Shown here: piece by piece, positions 12,115 to 23,820 of the stretch
How the letters are laid out: each line of letters starts with the position of its first letter
Numbering within the stretch: the stretch's first letter is position 1
Assembly: GCA_951230915.1 (NCBI GenBank)
Contig: OX579638.1
Coordinates: 4,854,696-4,918,695 of the forward strand
From: Antitrichia curtipendula
Taxonomy: Eukaryota > Streptophyta > Bryopsida > Hypnales > Leucodontaceae
Reading direction: 5' to 3'
DNA length: 64,000 bases
Position numbers and translations under genes: made by a program
Notes under the pieces: generated by a model
What the model was told of the DNA's origin: nothing
What the model saw: the letters and a program-made list of their open reading frames with translations, nothing else
The model's database searches: none

Positions 12115-13035
12115 TTAACCCCTAAAACCCCGTTTGTCCCCTCGGGGGGCAATTTGGGTCCGGGTAGGTTCCTGTGACCTCAATTTGTAGAGAATTTTTT
12201 GGGGATTTTTTGAAGTTGTGTGGTTCTGCGAGAGCTTTGTGGATATATAATTTTTATTTCAATTGGTGCCCGAGAAAAAAAGTTATGCCCAAAATAGAGT
12301 TTGGCGGGAAGCACAAAAAAATCACAAAAAGTCAAAATAAATTTCTTAAATATTTTTTTCAAAATCTATGTCTTTTTGTATACATTTGAAGCTTTGATTC
12401 ATTCTATTTGGACTAATAATGAAAAAGTTATGGACAATCTTAGTTTTTCGGGCAATCGAATCATCTTCTTGAAAAAATAACTTTTAGGATTCAGTTTTTA
12501 ATGCAATTTTTACAATTTTCAGAAATTCTTTTTAGACTAGGTTGAATTTTCTTTCTAGAACAATCTCACCGTTGGGATTATGGTATTTCAATTTTGTCTT
12601 AGAGCTATTAACGATTTAGTTATTCCTTCAATCTTGAACCTACTTCTACTTAACAATTTTTTACTGAGTAAAAATTTACTGTTTTTTTCTTGAATTTTTT
12701 TTCTAGATTCTCAATTGAAGTATTCAACATATAAACTTAAAAAATCAAAATCAACAATACAAAAAATTTAAGTTAAATAGGTTCAAAGCCCAAAAATCTA
12801 GTCAAGCAAGGTGCAAAAGAACTTGTTTTCTTCACTTTGAATGCAAATATCTTGCAATCTATTTGTTCAAAGTTTATGAAATTTCTTGCACACATTCTCA
12901 TACTAGTCTAGTATAAGATCCTACGGTTAGATATGCAAAAAAAAACAATTTTTATATTTTTTTGCTCTTTGTAATAGAAGTGGCAGTTTTGAGTGTGTTT
13001 TGATGGAGAAAAGGCCTCGGGGTTTTAGGGGTTAA
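12115..13035. mobile_element. TTAA-flanked non-autonomous DNA element, copy A (921 bp)
   Basis: Left end TTAACCCCTAAAACCCCG and right end CGGGGTTTTAGGGGTTAA are exact reverse complements. Taking TTAA as the duplicated target, the terminal repeat is CCCCTAAAACCCCG. The interior shares long similarity with the copies at 19352, 29237 and 47594: the CACCGTTGGGATTA block, ACCTACTTCTACTTAACAAT, the ATACTAGT...AAGATCCTA block, and GAAGTGGCAGTTTTGAGTG near the right end. No transposase is encoded. TTAA targets are typical of piggyBac and Kolobok superfamilies; which applies is inference. Confidence 0.8.
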
Positions 13036-14999
13036 GATTAAAAAATTTCTTTTTTTTCACAAAAAAAGATATTTCTGACAAAGGCGTTTCTTAATTGTCA
13101 AGGCAACAACATCGAGAACGAGTATAAAACAGCCTTTCCAAATCCCAAAATCTCATTTAATGTAGGGTGTAATTTTGGATGTATCCACCTTACATCATTG
13201 CAATTAAGATTCTTTTTACCTTTTGAGGAAGTAATGGAATGGTGATGACTTAAAATTTAGTGAAGCACAACATTTCTATTTTCATCCATCTTTAGAACCA
13301 AAAAATAGTTTTCAATTATATTCATGCACTTTCATCCATATTTGGTGACCTCATCTATATTTTAAGTAGAAATGAAATTTTTTTAGAAAATTTTAAAAGG
13401 TGGGCAAAAAAAGACTACTTTTATCTAGTGAAAAGTAGAGATTTATTTTCAATTGGTGCAATTTGGCCCTATGGTGCCAGAAAAAAGGTTGATTGCAATT
13501 GGTTATGTGATCAAATTTATAAATAATTAAATATAGATATAAAGTATTACCTCACTTTTCAACTTGAATTTCTTCATGGAATTTTCTAAACTTTTGAGAT
13601 TGTGAAAGACATGTTCTGAACTTCTAATATGAAATGTTTGAATTGGAAATTTAAAAAAATTTACAGTTTCTAAATTTGCTATCAAACATTTCAAAAAATT
13701 GCTACTTATAAGAAAAACTTGTCTTGTACACTAAATATACCATTTAGATTTTTTCATTTGTTTCTGTCAAATCAAAGACAAAACTAAATGTTTTGACTGC
13801 ATGGTTATGGAGTTTGATATTTACAAGCTAATTGCTATTACTTGTTAAATATGGGATGGGATTGATAAAGCCTCCAACAAATTGAGAGGTGTTGGATCCA
13901 ATTCCAACTAATCTAAAGTTAAAAATTATGTATTTTGAACATCTTCAAGGAGTCTATTTTCTAGAAACAAATTATGTAAAATTAGCAAAGTAACTATGGA
14001 TCTTGAATTAAATTTTTTGGCTTCTACATTAAATTTAAAGTCTCAATTTTCATGGAATCCAGGATATTATATGAAATTAAAGTTATACAAAAGTTTTGGT
14101 GTTTTTTAGGGGCATTTTTCACAATAAAGTTCCTGGCTGAAAAGTTCATTAAATTAGGAATTTTGTTTGTTTTCAAGGGATGTCTATCTAGAAATAACTT
14201 TAAAAAAAAAATTCACTTAGATGCACACACATGAGTGAGCTCAAGTTTGTATAATTAGTGGATAGGAATCCTGATGCAAAACTCTATCACTATGAAAGTT
14301 GCTGATTTACTATAAAAAATTATAGATTTTCCATATTCAAATTTGAGTGATTATTACAATCATTAAATCATTTTAAACTTACAAGGATGAAACCTCCCAA
14401 ATATAATCTGATTTTTGAACCAATAGGTGCATTTTTCGTTTCTAAAAGTCATCTATCAACCACTTTTTGGCCTCATGACCCTTCTAGAGTTAAACCATGT
14501 ATAATTATTTTTATTAATTTAGAAACAATTAAAAAATTAACCCCTCAAATCCCATGGCTTTTTTCATTAATAAACAATCAAAATAGTCATTCTATTGAAA
14601 AGAACAAAAACTTCAAAAAAATTGTTTTTTCCCACAAATTTAAGTATATAACTGTAAAATCTTACACTAGACTATTTTTTGGTTGCTACCACTCTTTTTT
14701 GAACTACTTGTTTTTAAAATTTGAGTTTCTAAAAAAACATATATATTCTAGAAAATAGACTACATTATAATTTCATCAAATTCCGAGTTAAGCTTCGCCT
14801 TGTGGAATTTTTCAAAGTTAAGTGGTGTAGTGTAGTTTACAACTCATTTTCTGGGTTTTGGTTTGGGCATGGATTAAAAGTTAGCCAAACAATGTGATTG
14901 TTGCCTACCTCAAAAAGGATAGATCTAAGGAGTTTAAGGAGAAGACAAGTGTCCCATTTATTTTTTTCAAACAAACACTACTCACATTTCAATGACCAC
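13036..14999. other. AT-rich intergenic sequence
   Basis: Very AT-rich. It has a few open frames up to 123 codons (14387-14758), but their composition (runs of Lys, Asn, Phe, Ile) is that expected of random AT-rich DNA. Probably old transposon debris. Confidence 0.4.
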
Positions 15000-15830
15000 C
15001 ATGCATTAAGCTCTACCATGAATTGAAAAATGCTTGGAATGTTGTGAAATTTTTGTGTACATTTTCAACTCTCTTATCTTTCACTGAGCACAAAAAGTCA
15101 TAATTTCAAAATATTCTCACAATGATATGCTCCTTCAATTGCCATGTATTCCATTGACCCAAATAAAACTTCAAACTTAAATATCTCCTAAACTATGTGG
15201 TCAAATAATTTGAATTTTTTTGAGGTTCTCACTCTCAATGTAAACTTCAAGATCCTACAATTACATTATATATAATCTCAAGTAAAAATGAGAAAAAAAA
15301 TTGCTCAAGTTCTTGGCAATTTTGATCCGTTTTGAAAGCACGCACCCTTTGGGTCATTAGAGGTTAAAGTGAAAAAAATGTTTTTTTGTACACCTTGTTC
15401 AATTAAATATGACTTTGAATCTTCTTAATTTAAAATTCAAGAATCAAATATTTGATTTTCATTTTTTTATAAATGTTATGTAGATGTAGGCATAAGATAG
15501 AAAGAAAAATTAATTCGTTGATAGTTCTAACATGGAATTGAAACACACTAATTACAATGGTGAGATTTTTTTAGCAAGCATAATACACCTTGTCAAACTA
15601 TGTTTGTCTTAAAATTATAAAAATTAAGTTAAAAAACAAATCCAATATATTATTTGCTCAAAAAGATTTTATAATTGCCCAAAAAAGATGCTTCTAACTT
15701 TCAGATTATTAATCGAAGTGGAAAGAATAAAAGCTCTCCATCTACACAAAAATATAATCTATGATTAAAAAATAATTAAAAACTAAAAATAAATTTTTTC
15801 CATATTATTTTGTTACTAGACAAATTCCTA
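15000..15830. mobile_element. Two decayed partial copies of the TTAA family, facing each other
   Basis: The left part ends TTTGGGTCATTAGAGGTTAA at 15367 and carries a diverged right half of the family (AAGATCCTACAATTA matches the AAGATCCTA block). From 15368 to 15830 the sequence matches the opposite orientation: GTAGGCATAAGATAGAAAG, CACACTAATTACAATGGTGAG and the ACAAAAATATAATCTATGA block, as in the copy at 47594-48551. The outer ends are lost. Confidence 0.5.
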
Positions 15831-16064
15831 GGCAATGATTGAAAAAAAAATTATATTCCCCCAAAGTTAATGTGTGTATTCCCTCAAAGCTATTCTATGA
15901 GCGTAAGCTCATGACCATACAATTTTTTTGAATGAAGATCTATGCTTGTGGATAGTAGGACCTATGGCCATGGATACTAGAATACTAGAGAATTACAATA
16001 CAATTGAAATACTGAACTAATCTTTTTTGTTTTGTTAATAAATAGAAAGTATAGGAGATTAGAT

Positions 16065-17280
16065 GTTGATTAATGTTCTCTTACAACTTGGGATCTCTTG
16101 AGGACAATAGAGGCAACCCACCCTTTAGCCTTGATTTGTGAATTTAATCAAATTCTAGAAAAGACAAATTGGTGATGAAGAATTGATTTTATACAAAAAT
16201 AGCTTTGTCAAATTAAATTTTATTTTGGTTGATCATTGTCTTGTAGCAATGTGGGTCTTCTTGAGGCCAATAGAAGGGAAATAATAATTTTTTCTTGACG
16301 TGTTGTTGTTGGATTTGTTTAGATTTTAGAAAGAAGAATTCCATTGATAAGGATTATTTTTATATCTAATGATCTTTGTCACACTAGATTTTATTTTGGT
16401 TGATCATTATCTTATAGCATTATGGGTCCTCTCCAGGACAATGGAAGGGTACTAGCATTTCCTTCTTGATTTGCAGGTTGATGGGCTTATTTAGATTTTA
16501 GAAAAAAAATCATTGATAGGATTTCGTTATATGTGGAAAGAACTTAACTGCATTGAATTTCATTTTTGTTTATTACTATCTTGTAGCAATGTGGGTCCTC
16601 TTGGAACCAATGGGAGTACTTGTACTTTTGTTTTGCTGTGCTAGTAATCAAACTTGTTAAGATTTGGGAAGAAAATATTTGTTTGATAGGGATTATTTTG
16701 TAAGGAATTAGCTTAATTACACCAAATTGTTGATTAGTTGATCATTGTCCTCTTGTGGGACCTCCTAGGGGGATCCAAGTCTTCCATCTTGATCTGATGG
16801 TATTTTGGTTGATCATTGATTCACTACCCTCTTGTTGCTTGGGACCTCTTGGTGCCAAGAGGAAGATCAAGCACTCATTGTCCAAATCTGCTACTTGTTG
16901 AACTTTGCTAGATTTTAAGAAGAAAAAAATTGGTGCTTGGAATTGTTTTGAAATGGAATGAACTTGATCCATTTAGATTTAGATTTTTATGATCACTCCC
17001 CTCTTGTTGCTTGGAACTTCTCAGTGCCGAGAGAGCACTTGCCATCTTGATGTGTTACTTGTTGGACTCCGTTAGATTTTAAGAAGAAAAAAAAATTGGT
17101 GATTGAGATTTGTTTGAAATCAAATGAGTTTGTTCCATTGAGACTGAAATTTTTATGATGACTCCCTTCTTATTGCTTGGGACTTCTCGGTGTCGTTGAC
17201 CAAAAAAATCATTAGTTATTTTTTTTAAATTTAAATTTTTTGGAAGGGTGGTTCGGGGCCACCACAAGGAAAACTATTCT
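16065..17280. repeat. Diverged tandem array of about 168-bp units
   Basis: The phrase GTTGATCATTRTCTTGTAGC followed by AATGTGGGTCCTCTTG recurs at about 16065, 16229, 16399, 16568 and 16737, and in altered form at 16809, 16989 and 17154. Spacings are about 164-180 bp, apart from one 72-bp step at 16737-16809. Each unit also carries TTAGATTTTAGAAGAAAAAA-like and TTGATAGGGATTATTTT-like words. That gives roughly seven units. Neighbouring units differ considerably, so the array is old. Confidence 0.75.
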
Positions 17281-18080
17281 CCCCTTATTGCTAATGAGAT
17301 GAATCTTCTATACAATTAGTAAGTGCAATTTTATGTGGCCAAATATAAAAATGGTGAACTACGTGTTTCGACTATTCTAATATGAAAGAGTTCAAACTCA
17401 AGTTACATATTTTGCTTCAGAAGCATTAATTTTTTTAAGAATAAATATTGTAATTCAATAGAATATTCTATACAACCTTATTTCCATCTCCATTCATCTT
17501 TTGCATCAATTGAATTCTTCATCTTTGTAATGTATACTTCCAATATTTTAGATAGTATTGAAATTAGAATTTTCATCCAAATTCTATATAACTATAGTAA
17601 TAGGTCCATGATAATAGGTATTGAAATTTACTAAAATAATAAAATTTGACCAAAAAATTTAGATATAATTTTTATATAGAAATAGTATTGAATTTTCTAA
17701 TGCTTTTTCAAATTCTGAGCTCAATGCTCACATAATCCCTGCTCAACGTTCATAGGCTATGCTTACACACTTATAAAATAGCACCATTGTGTGCTTTTCT
17801 ATCTTCCAAAAGAATTCAAAAAATCACACCAAATTGAGATCATAGGATCCTGCCTAAACTTTCATTTGTTCCTTGAAGAGACAATAAAACTTCAGTTGTA
17901 TAATATATTATAGTATTTTTTGTGAATTGTGTGATAATAAAAGGCATTTAAAGCACAATAGTACTTAGATATTATTTTTTGGCCACAAATGTCCAACTTT
18001 TCTCTAATATTGAAGATATCATAAGATTTTCTTAAGGTTTTAACTTTAAGAAACTACTTCAATTTGACTTTTGTCTGGAA
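17281..18080. other. AT-rich intergenic sequence
   Basis: No gene, RNA or clear element seen. Confidence 0.4.
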
Positions 18081-18184
18081 AAAACTTGTAATATTAAGAC
18101 TCCAATAACATTTTCAAACTTTTAGGGACTAAAAAACTTGTATTATCAAGACTCCAATAACATTTCCAAACTTTCAAGGACTAG
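18081..18184. repeat. Tandem duplication, 2 x 52 bp
   Basis: AAAACTTGTAATATTAAGAC at 18081 recurs as AAAACTTGTATTATCAAGAC at 18133. The shared unit continues through CTCCAATAACATTT and ends in a GGACTA word. Confidence 0.7.
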
Positions 18185-18229
18185 ATCCCTTTGCCTTCCA
18201 CTCACTATGGTGGTCAAGATCTAGGTTAC

Positions 18230-18753
18230 AATTGGATTCATTTTTTAACTTAATTTTCACGATTTTTTCCAATAGAAAGTTTTGGTTAAATTTCTAGCTA
18301 GAAAATATCACCATTGCAATTAGTGTATTTCAACTCCATCTTGAAACCATTAAGTATTTAGTTTTTTCTTCTATCTCTTATCTACTTCTACATAAAAGAA
18401 AATTTAAGAATAAAAATGAAGAGATTTTTTTTTCTTCTTAGTTTCTAAACTCTCAATTCAATTCTTCAACACAAAAAAACTTTAAATTCAAATTCAATAG
18501 TGCCAAAATTTTAAGTTAAAAAGATTCAAAGTTTAAAAAAATCTAATTACGAAAGATGGAAAACAACTGGATTTTTTTACTTCAAACTCAGATATACTAT
18601 AATCTATGTAGTCATCTGCACATTTTTATACTTGTCTACTACGAGATCTTGTTAGATACACAAAAAAAAATTAAAATTAAAAAAAAATTGCACCTTACAA
18701 TAGAAATGGCAGTTTTGATTGTTTTTTGACTTCCAAAAGGCGTCAATAGGAAC
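18230..18753. mobile_element. TTAA family, partial copy lacking its left end
   Basis: Shares the blocks ACCATTGCAATTAGTG, TACTTCTACATAAAAG, AGATACACAAAAAAAAAT and AATAGAAATGGCAGTTTTGA with the copies at 12115 and 19352. The right terminus is degraded (GGCGTCAATAGGAACTAA) and abuts the MITE at 18756. Confidence 0.65.
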
Positions 18754-18755
18754 TA

Positions 18756-19092
18756 AGGTAGATTTCAATTACACCTATGGTAGGAGGTCCATAAAACTCC
18801 CATCTAAGAGTTGAAACTTGAATTTGGAGAGGTGAAACTTCTTGAAATATTTTTAACTATATTTTCTTTGAAAGACAACTAGGATTAGCATCTATCTAAC
18901 CAAAGTCATTTCATATTTTTTAGAACTTTGAAAATTAGTTATAAATTTTTGAAGTTGAAATGGCATAGGGCTCTAAAATTGCCTAGCTCTTCAAATGTAC
19001 ATTGTTGGTATAACCAAAAAACATATACAAATAGCATACATCTGAAGAAGCAGGTGATTTTAGAATTTGAGCGCTTTTAGAACTTCCTACCT
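18756..19092. mobile_element. TA-flanked MITE with AGGTAG ends (337 bp)
   Basis: Flanked by TA on both sides (18754-18755 and 19093-19094), with ends AGGTAG and CTACCT. It belongs with the elements at 22343, 51925, 56789 and 59076. The TA duplication suggests Tc1/mariner-type movement. Confidence 0.65.
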
Positions 19093-19351
19093 TAGCTCTT
19101 TTACAACACTTTGAAATTTCATAGTTCATGAATAAGGTGTCTAAATAATGCACAAGAAAAGCATTTCAAATTTATACTCTTATGCAAGATGCTAAACCTG
19201 TCCCATGAAGTGGAACATGCAAGGTGAAAACGCAAGACTCTTACCCGGGGGAAAATGCTATTTTTATTTTTTATTTTCACAAATGAAAAAAATTGCAAAT
19301 TTTGAATTTGTATAAGCCTCGAATTAACTATGAGAGGTAAAAAATATAGAA

Positions 19352-21230
19352 TTAACCCATAAATGACCATTGTCCCTTTGGGGGACGAATTAGATTTCAT
19401 GCAGGTACCAACAATCTCAATTTTTGTCATGATTTTTTGAATTTTTTTTGAAGATAGAAACCTAATTATCTTTGTGGAAATGTATTTTTTTTTTTTCAAT
19501 TTGTGCCTGAGAACAAAAGTTTTGTCCAAATAAGCTCAAAACAACAAAGATCCGGCAACAAACAAAAATTTGAATTTGAATTTTCTTTAATAATTTTTTT
19601 CCCTCATAGATTGTATTTTTGTCTACGTAGAAAGATTTGATTCATTTCATTTGAATAATTGATGTGAAAGTTATGGACAATCCTGTTTTGGGGCCATCGA
19701 AGCATCTTTAAAAAAAAAATAACTTCTGGATTTAGTTTTGCATGCAATTTTTATAATTTTTCAAAAAAAAAGTTCTACATGGTTTTGTTTCCTTGCTAGA
19801 ATAATTTCACCATTGGGATTAGTGCGATTCAATTCCATCTTAGAGATATTAATAATTTAGATTTCCTTCTATCTCGTACCTACTTCTACTTAACAATTTT
19901 TTTAAGAATGAATATTACGTTTTTTTGAAAATTTTATTTTTTTCCTAGACTCCCATTTCAATTCCCTACCATAAAGATTTAAACCTAAAAACTTTACAAT
20001 GCAAAAAATTAAAATTAAGAAGGTTCAAAGTCAAATCAATCTAGTCCTGCAACTTGTTTTCTTCACCCCTCACTGCCGAAGTCCCATTTGGGTTCAGAAA
20101 CAGTAGTGCTTTTGAAGTGATGTAGATCTCAATGTCACTAAGTTATAGAGTTCTTAACCATAGAATCTTGTAGTGAACATGTTGTAGATGATGTGTATCA
20201 AATTTGGAGTCATTCGACCGCATGGATTGCAAGATTATAATGTTTTAGTGTTGAAAAAAGATGCTGAAATTTTCCTTCTAACACACTTGGAGGTGAAATT
20301 CGATTCCTAAACCTACTCAAATGAAAAAACTTGAAACTATAAAGTGATTCAAAACCAACATAAAAACACATTGGTGAAAAAAAATATCATTCAATTGACT
20401 CAATATGTTTGCAAAATGGCTTGCAAATGTAAAAAAAAGGGCAAGAAAAGTTGCAAAAAACACATATGAGGTTGAACCTCCTTCTACTAAAATGCTTCTC
20501 AGTCACTCATAACTTCTTGGATTGATATGAAATTTTAGCCACAAAAACAAGACTAGTATGCGCAACTTTCTCAAAAACATTTATTGGAAACGGAAACTTT
20601 ATGAAGAAGATACAAGCCTCCGAAGTTCATTGTAGTCCAAGAATGGCGGGATTTTGAACTTCGAATTGCTCCCAAGCATTCAAAACAACTTGGATTGACA
20701 TGAAAACTTTACCACAATAACTAGACTTCAAGTGGAATGTAATCCGACAAATTTTTATTGAAAACAAACATTGGATGAAGGAGATACAAGCCCCAAAGTT
20801 GCAGCCTTCAAATGCAGTTTGGTGAATTCAAATTGAACCTGTGAACTTGGATTGGCTTCCAAGAAATCAATAAAACTTGGATCGATCTGAAAATTGTACC
20901 ACACAAACTAGAAAAGAGAGCGCAACTTTAACAACAAATTTTATTGAAATCGTACATCAGATGCAAAAGTTACAGCACTTTGAATTTTCTTTGAGGACAC
21001 TTTTCGTCCCCTCCAGCGATGAGGGGTTAAATACTTAAATGCAGATATCTTGCAATCTGTACGGTCAAAAATTCTGAATTTTTTTTCACACATCCTCATA
21101 CTAGTTAGGTATAAGATCCTATGGTTAGATGTGCCAAAAAATATATTCAATCATTTTTACTCTCTGCAATAGAAATGGCAGTTTTGAGTGTTTTTTGGCA
21201 CAAAAAAGGCCTTGGTCCATTAAAAGTTAA
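19352..21230. mobile_element. TTAA family, copy B, split by a nested element
   Basis: Left end TTAACCCATAAATGACC, right end GGTCCATTAAAAGTTAA. The family blocks run to 20065 (AACTTGTTTTCTTCA) and resume at 21031 (TTAAATGCAGATATCTTGCA). In the related copy at 29820-29870 these two segments are adjacent, so 20066-21030 is a later insertion. Confidence 0.8.
20066..21026. mobile_element. Nested element with CCCCTCACTG / TGAGGGG ends
   Basis: Lies inside copy B. Starts CCCCTCACTGCCGAAGTCCC and ends CCAGCGATGAGGGG, followed by TTAA. The ends resemble the 182-bp MITE at 22003. The interior holds three diverged repeats of about 180 bp starting near 20511, 20687 and 20872, each with CTTGGATTGAYATGAAAA, ACCACAAAAACTAGA and a GATACAAGCC-like word. 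No coding capacity seen. Confidence 0.7.
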
Positions 21231-22002
21231 CACGGCTCAGAATCGGAACTTTATTTTTTTTTTTTTACAATATCCCCGACATTGCCCTTTGCATGGCTCA
21301 CTTTGTGGGACGAGTTTAGTGTCCCCAGCTACTCTCTTTTTGACTCTTCCACCAAGATCCAACAAACAAATGGGCAAATTTGCTAGCTCATATATTCCTT
21401 GTCCGTCGGACGCATTGCGGTGTAGTCACCTTTGTGTACATGTCTGGTTGGATAAGACTCTTATTATTGTAAGACTGAGGTGGTTTTGAAGTCCCTCCCT
21501 CCCTCTGCAGTGGCAGTCAGACCAGTCACTCAGAAGCTGTCCTTCAATCATGTCTGGAGCTGTCGTCCCTGTATGATCGGCACTAAGGTACTGAGGAATA
21601 TTGGCAGTTCAGTGCAGCTCCAAGTACTCACTTCATAAAACCCCGTCCTACTGATACCGGCACCTAGACTAGACCACCGTGGTACCCAACCCAAGTACCC
21701 AACCCCCCCTCCCCACTCTCCAATTGAAATTCAAAACTCCCACTCGCAATGGCCCTAGAGGAACTGAAAGTGCGTGTCAGGTTTCAGTTCCACAATGGGA
21801 ATCTCCTTTCATTATTTGGCATTCCAAACCAATAAAATAAAAAAAGAAATGAATTGAAGCGAGCGACGACGGAGGACTGGATAGTTAATCAGGCCACTTG
21901 GAATTTGGAAATGACTCTGGGTGTTACTCTTGGATAAGTAAGAATGTCAATTGTGTCAACTAATAAGAGCAGCCTCACAACAACGGCCAAGTGTGAATTG
22001 AA
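21231..22002. other. Intergenic, moderately GC-rich, nothing recognised
   Basis: More balanced base composition than its surroundings. An open frame at 21121-21489 overlaps the end of the transposon and shows no family features. Confidence 0.4.
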
Positions 22003-22184
22003 CCCCTCATTGCCATGTAATTTCAAAAGATTTCCCCCTATTTTGTGCTGTATTTATTAATACTTTTCACCTCTCCAACCTAATTTGGGGCCTCTAATTG
22101 CAAATATGAATTCAGAACTTCAAAATATTATCGCATGTCGCAAATTTAAAAATTCCAATGTTTTCCCTTTGGGGCAATGAGGGG
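22003..22184. mobile_element. 182-bp MITE with 12-bp perfect ends
   Basis: CCCCTCATTGCC at 22003-22014 and GGCAATGAGGGG at 22173-22184 are exact reverse complements. It is related by its ends to the nested element at 20066. No clear target duplication is visible. Confidence 0.75.
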
Positions 22185-22342
22185 GGAGCAATTCACCTTT
22201 GCCCCACAAAGTGACCTCTAAAGGTTTTGCACCTATTGATCTTTTATGATAGTAGAATGTCTTCCATGGATTTGCTTGAGCATGTTGTTGTGGGGCTATC
22301 CTAAGCTAGAGACATATCCAATTCCCATCCACAATTCCATTA

Positions 22343-22720
22343 AGGTAGCCGACCCATTTCCAACCACCCAAGCAATTGCGCACATTTGAAGCACAATTTT
22401 TTTTGAGAGAGGAATTTTTTCCATGTACAAAAATAGAGTTTGGAAGGACTTCATATTTTTCCAAAATTTTAGAACACTAAACATAATTACTATGAATTTT
22501 TTAGTGGAAGATTCTCTTCGACCTATGATGGTGATATAGACCTTTATATTTCTAACCGTACTTTGATTGCAAAATTGACCAAGATTAATTGCAATATTGA
22601 CAGCCTTGCAACCAATCATAATGCGCCACAATTGTTCCTTGAACTACACCACAACTTCATGAAAAGAGAGGAGCCTATAGATTGGAAATGGGGAGGTAGT
22701 TGGAAATGGGTTGGCTACCT
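22343..22720. mobile_element. TA-flanked MITE with AGGTAGCC ends (378 bp)
   Basis: The left end AGGTAGCCGACCCATTTCC and the right end GGAAATGGGTTGGCTACCT are inverted repeats of about 23 bp with one mismatch. TA stands on both sides (22341-22342 and 22721-22722). A minus-strand open frame inside shows no family features. Confidence 0.8.
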
Positions 22721-22722
22721 TA

Positions 22723-23587
22723 CTAGGCGTTCGTTCTCTTCAGGAGGACAATTGTTAAACTAGGAGAAATTTTAGAAAAAATTGTAAGTAATATGAATAT
22801 ACTCAAAATATGAATATTAAAAAATAGATGACTAACATATAGTAAGTTAGAATTATTTGTCATATGAATTTGGAAGCCTTTTTATTACTTTCAAAGTTTT
22901 TAAAATTCTTACATGAAAAGCATAATAAAAATGGCACACTAGGCTTGGATTGTGGCTTAACTTTCTAAGATTTGCGTGCATCAAAGGCTACTCTGAGTAC
23001 AATTCTATGGAATTACAAAATTTTATCATTGTTTTTTTGTTTTTTAATCAAAAGAAAGACGAAGTGACAAAGGATTGAGCAATTGGTGCAAATGATTGCA
23101 AATGGGTGACAAATAATGCACTTTTCAAACTCCCTCAATGGATCATGATAGACTTGTTGAGTAGAAGGTAATCCATAAAGGACCCCCCATTAACCAAGTT
23201 GTGAAACTTCAATAAATTCATTTCATTTCTAAGCCCCATTTTAGTACTATAACAAAATGGAAATTTATTTATTTTGTTTTTCTCAAATAAAATCAAATGC
23301 CTCCTATATGGAGTAGACAATATAGTTTGTAATTTTCATTTCATTAATTGATTTTAAAAGAGGTTAGTTTGATGGTTTATATTGATATGAACTACATAAA
23401 GGGAGAAGTGCGAAAAGGTACATTACATAATAATCCATGTTCAACCATTATTTTTGAATTAGAATGCCATCTAAAATCCCAAATAGTCTAAGTGGCTTGA
23501 ATTTGGTATAATGGCATGATGTAATATAATTAGCTATAGAACTTAAGCAAAACACATATTGAAATCATCTAAATTTCATTGCAAATC
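22723..23587. other. AT-rich intergenic sequence
   Basis: No feature recognised. Confidence 0.4.
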
Positions 23588-23820
23588 CACTACAAGAGAA
23601 AAGGGGTGTTTTAAGTATAGTCCTAGAGATAAGATTTTAAGTAATGACTTTTATAGGAGATTTTTAGTAAGAATTTATTCAAAACACGTGTCTTTTTAGT
23701 AAAATTTCACTAAAAAGACACGTGTTTCGAATAAATTCTTACTAAAAGTCTCCTATAAAGGTCATTACTTGAAATCTTATCTCTAGGACTATAATTAAAA
23801 CACACCTTTCTCTTGTAGTG
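23588..23820. mobile_element. CACTA-type foldback MITE (233 bp)
   Basis: Starts CACTACAAGAGAAAAGG and ends TTTCTCTTGTAGTG. The two halves pair almost completely (arms of about 110 bp) around a short centre near 23700. ATC stands on both sides (23585-23587 and 23821-23823), the 3-bp duplication expected for CACTA elements. Near-perfect arms imply a fairly recent origin. Confidence 0.9.

Noticed and set aside
14387..14758. 123-codon open frame as a gene
   Set aside because: Composition is that of random AT-rich DNA; there are no domain features and no splice context, and it lies within transposon debris.
19119..19529. 136-codon minus-strand open frame
   Set aside because: It crosses the left boundary of the TTAA-family copy B, so it is not a conserved unit.
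21121..21489. 122-codon open frame
   Set aside because: It starts inside copy B and runs into the adjoining unique sequence; no family features.
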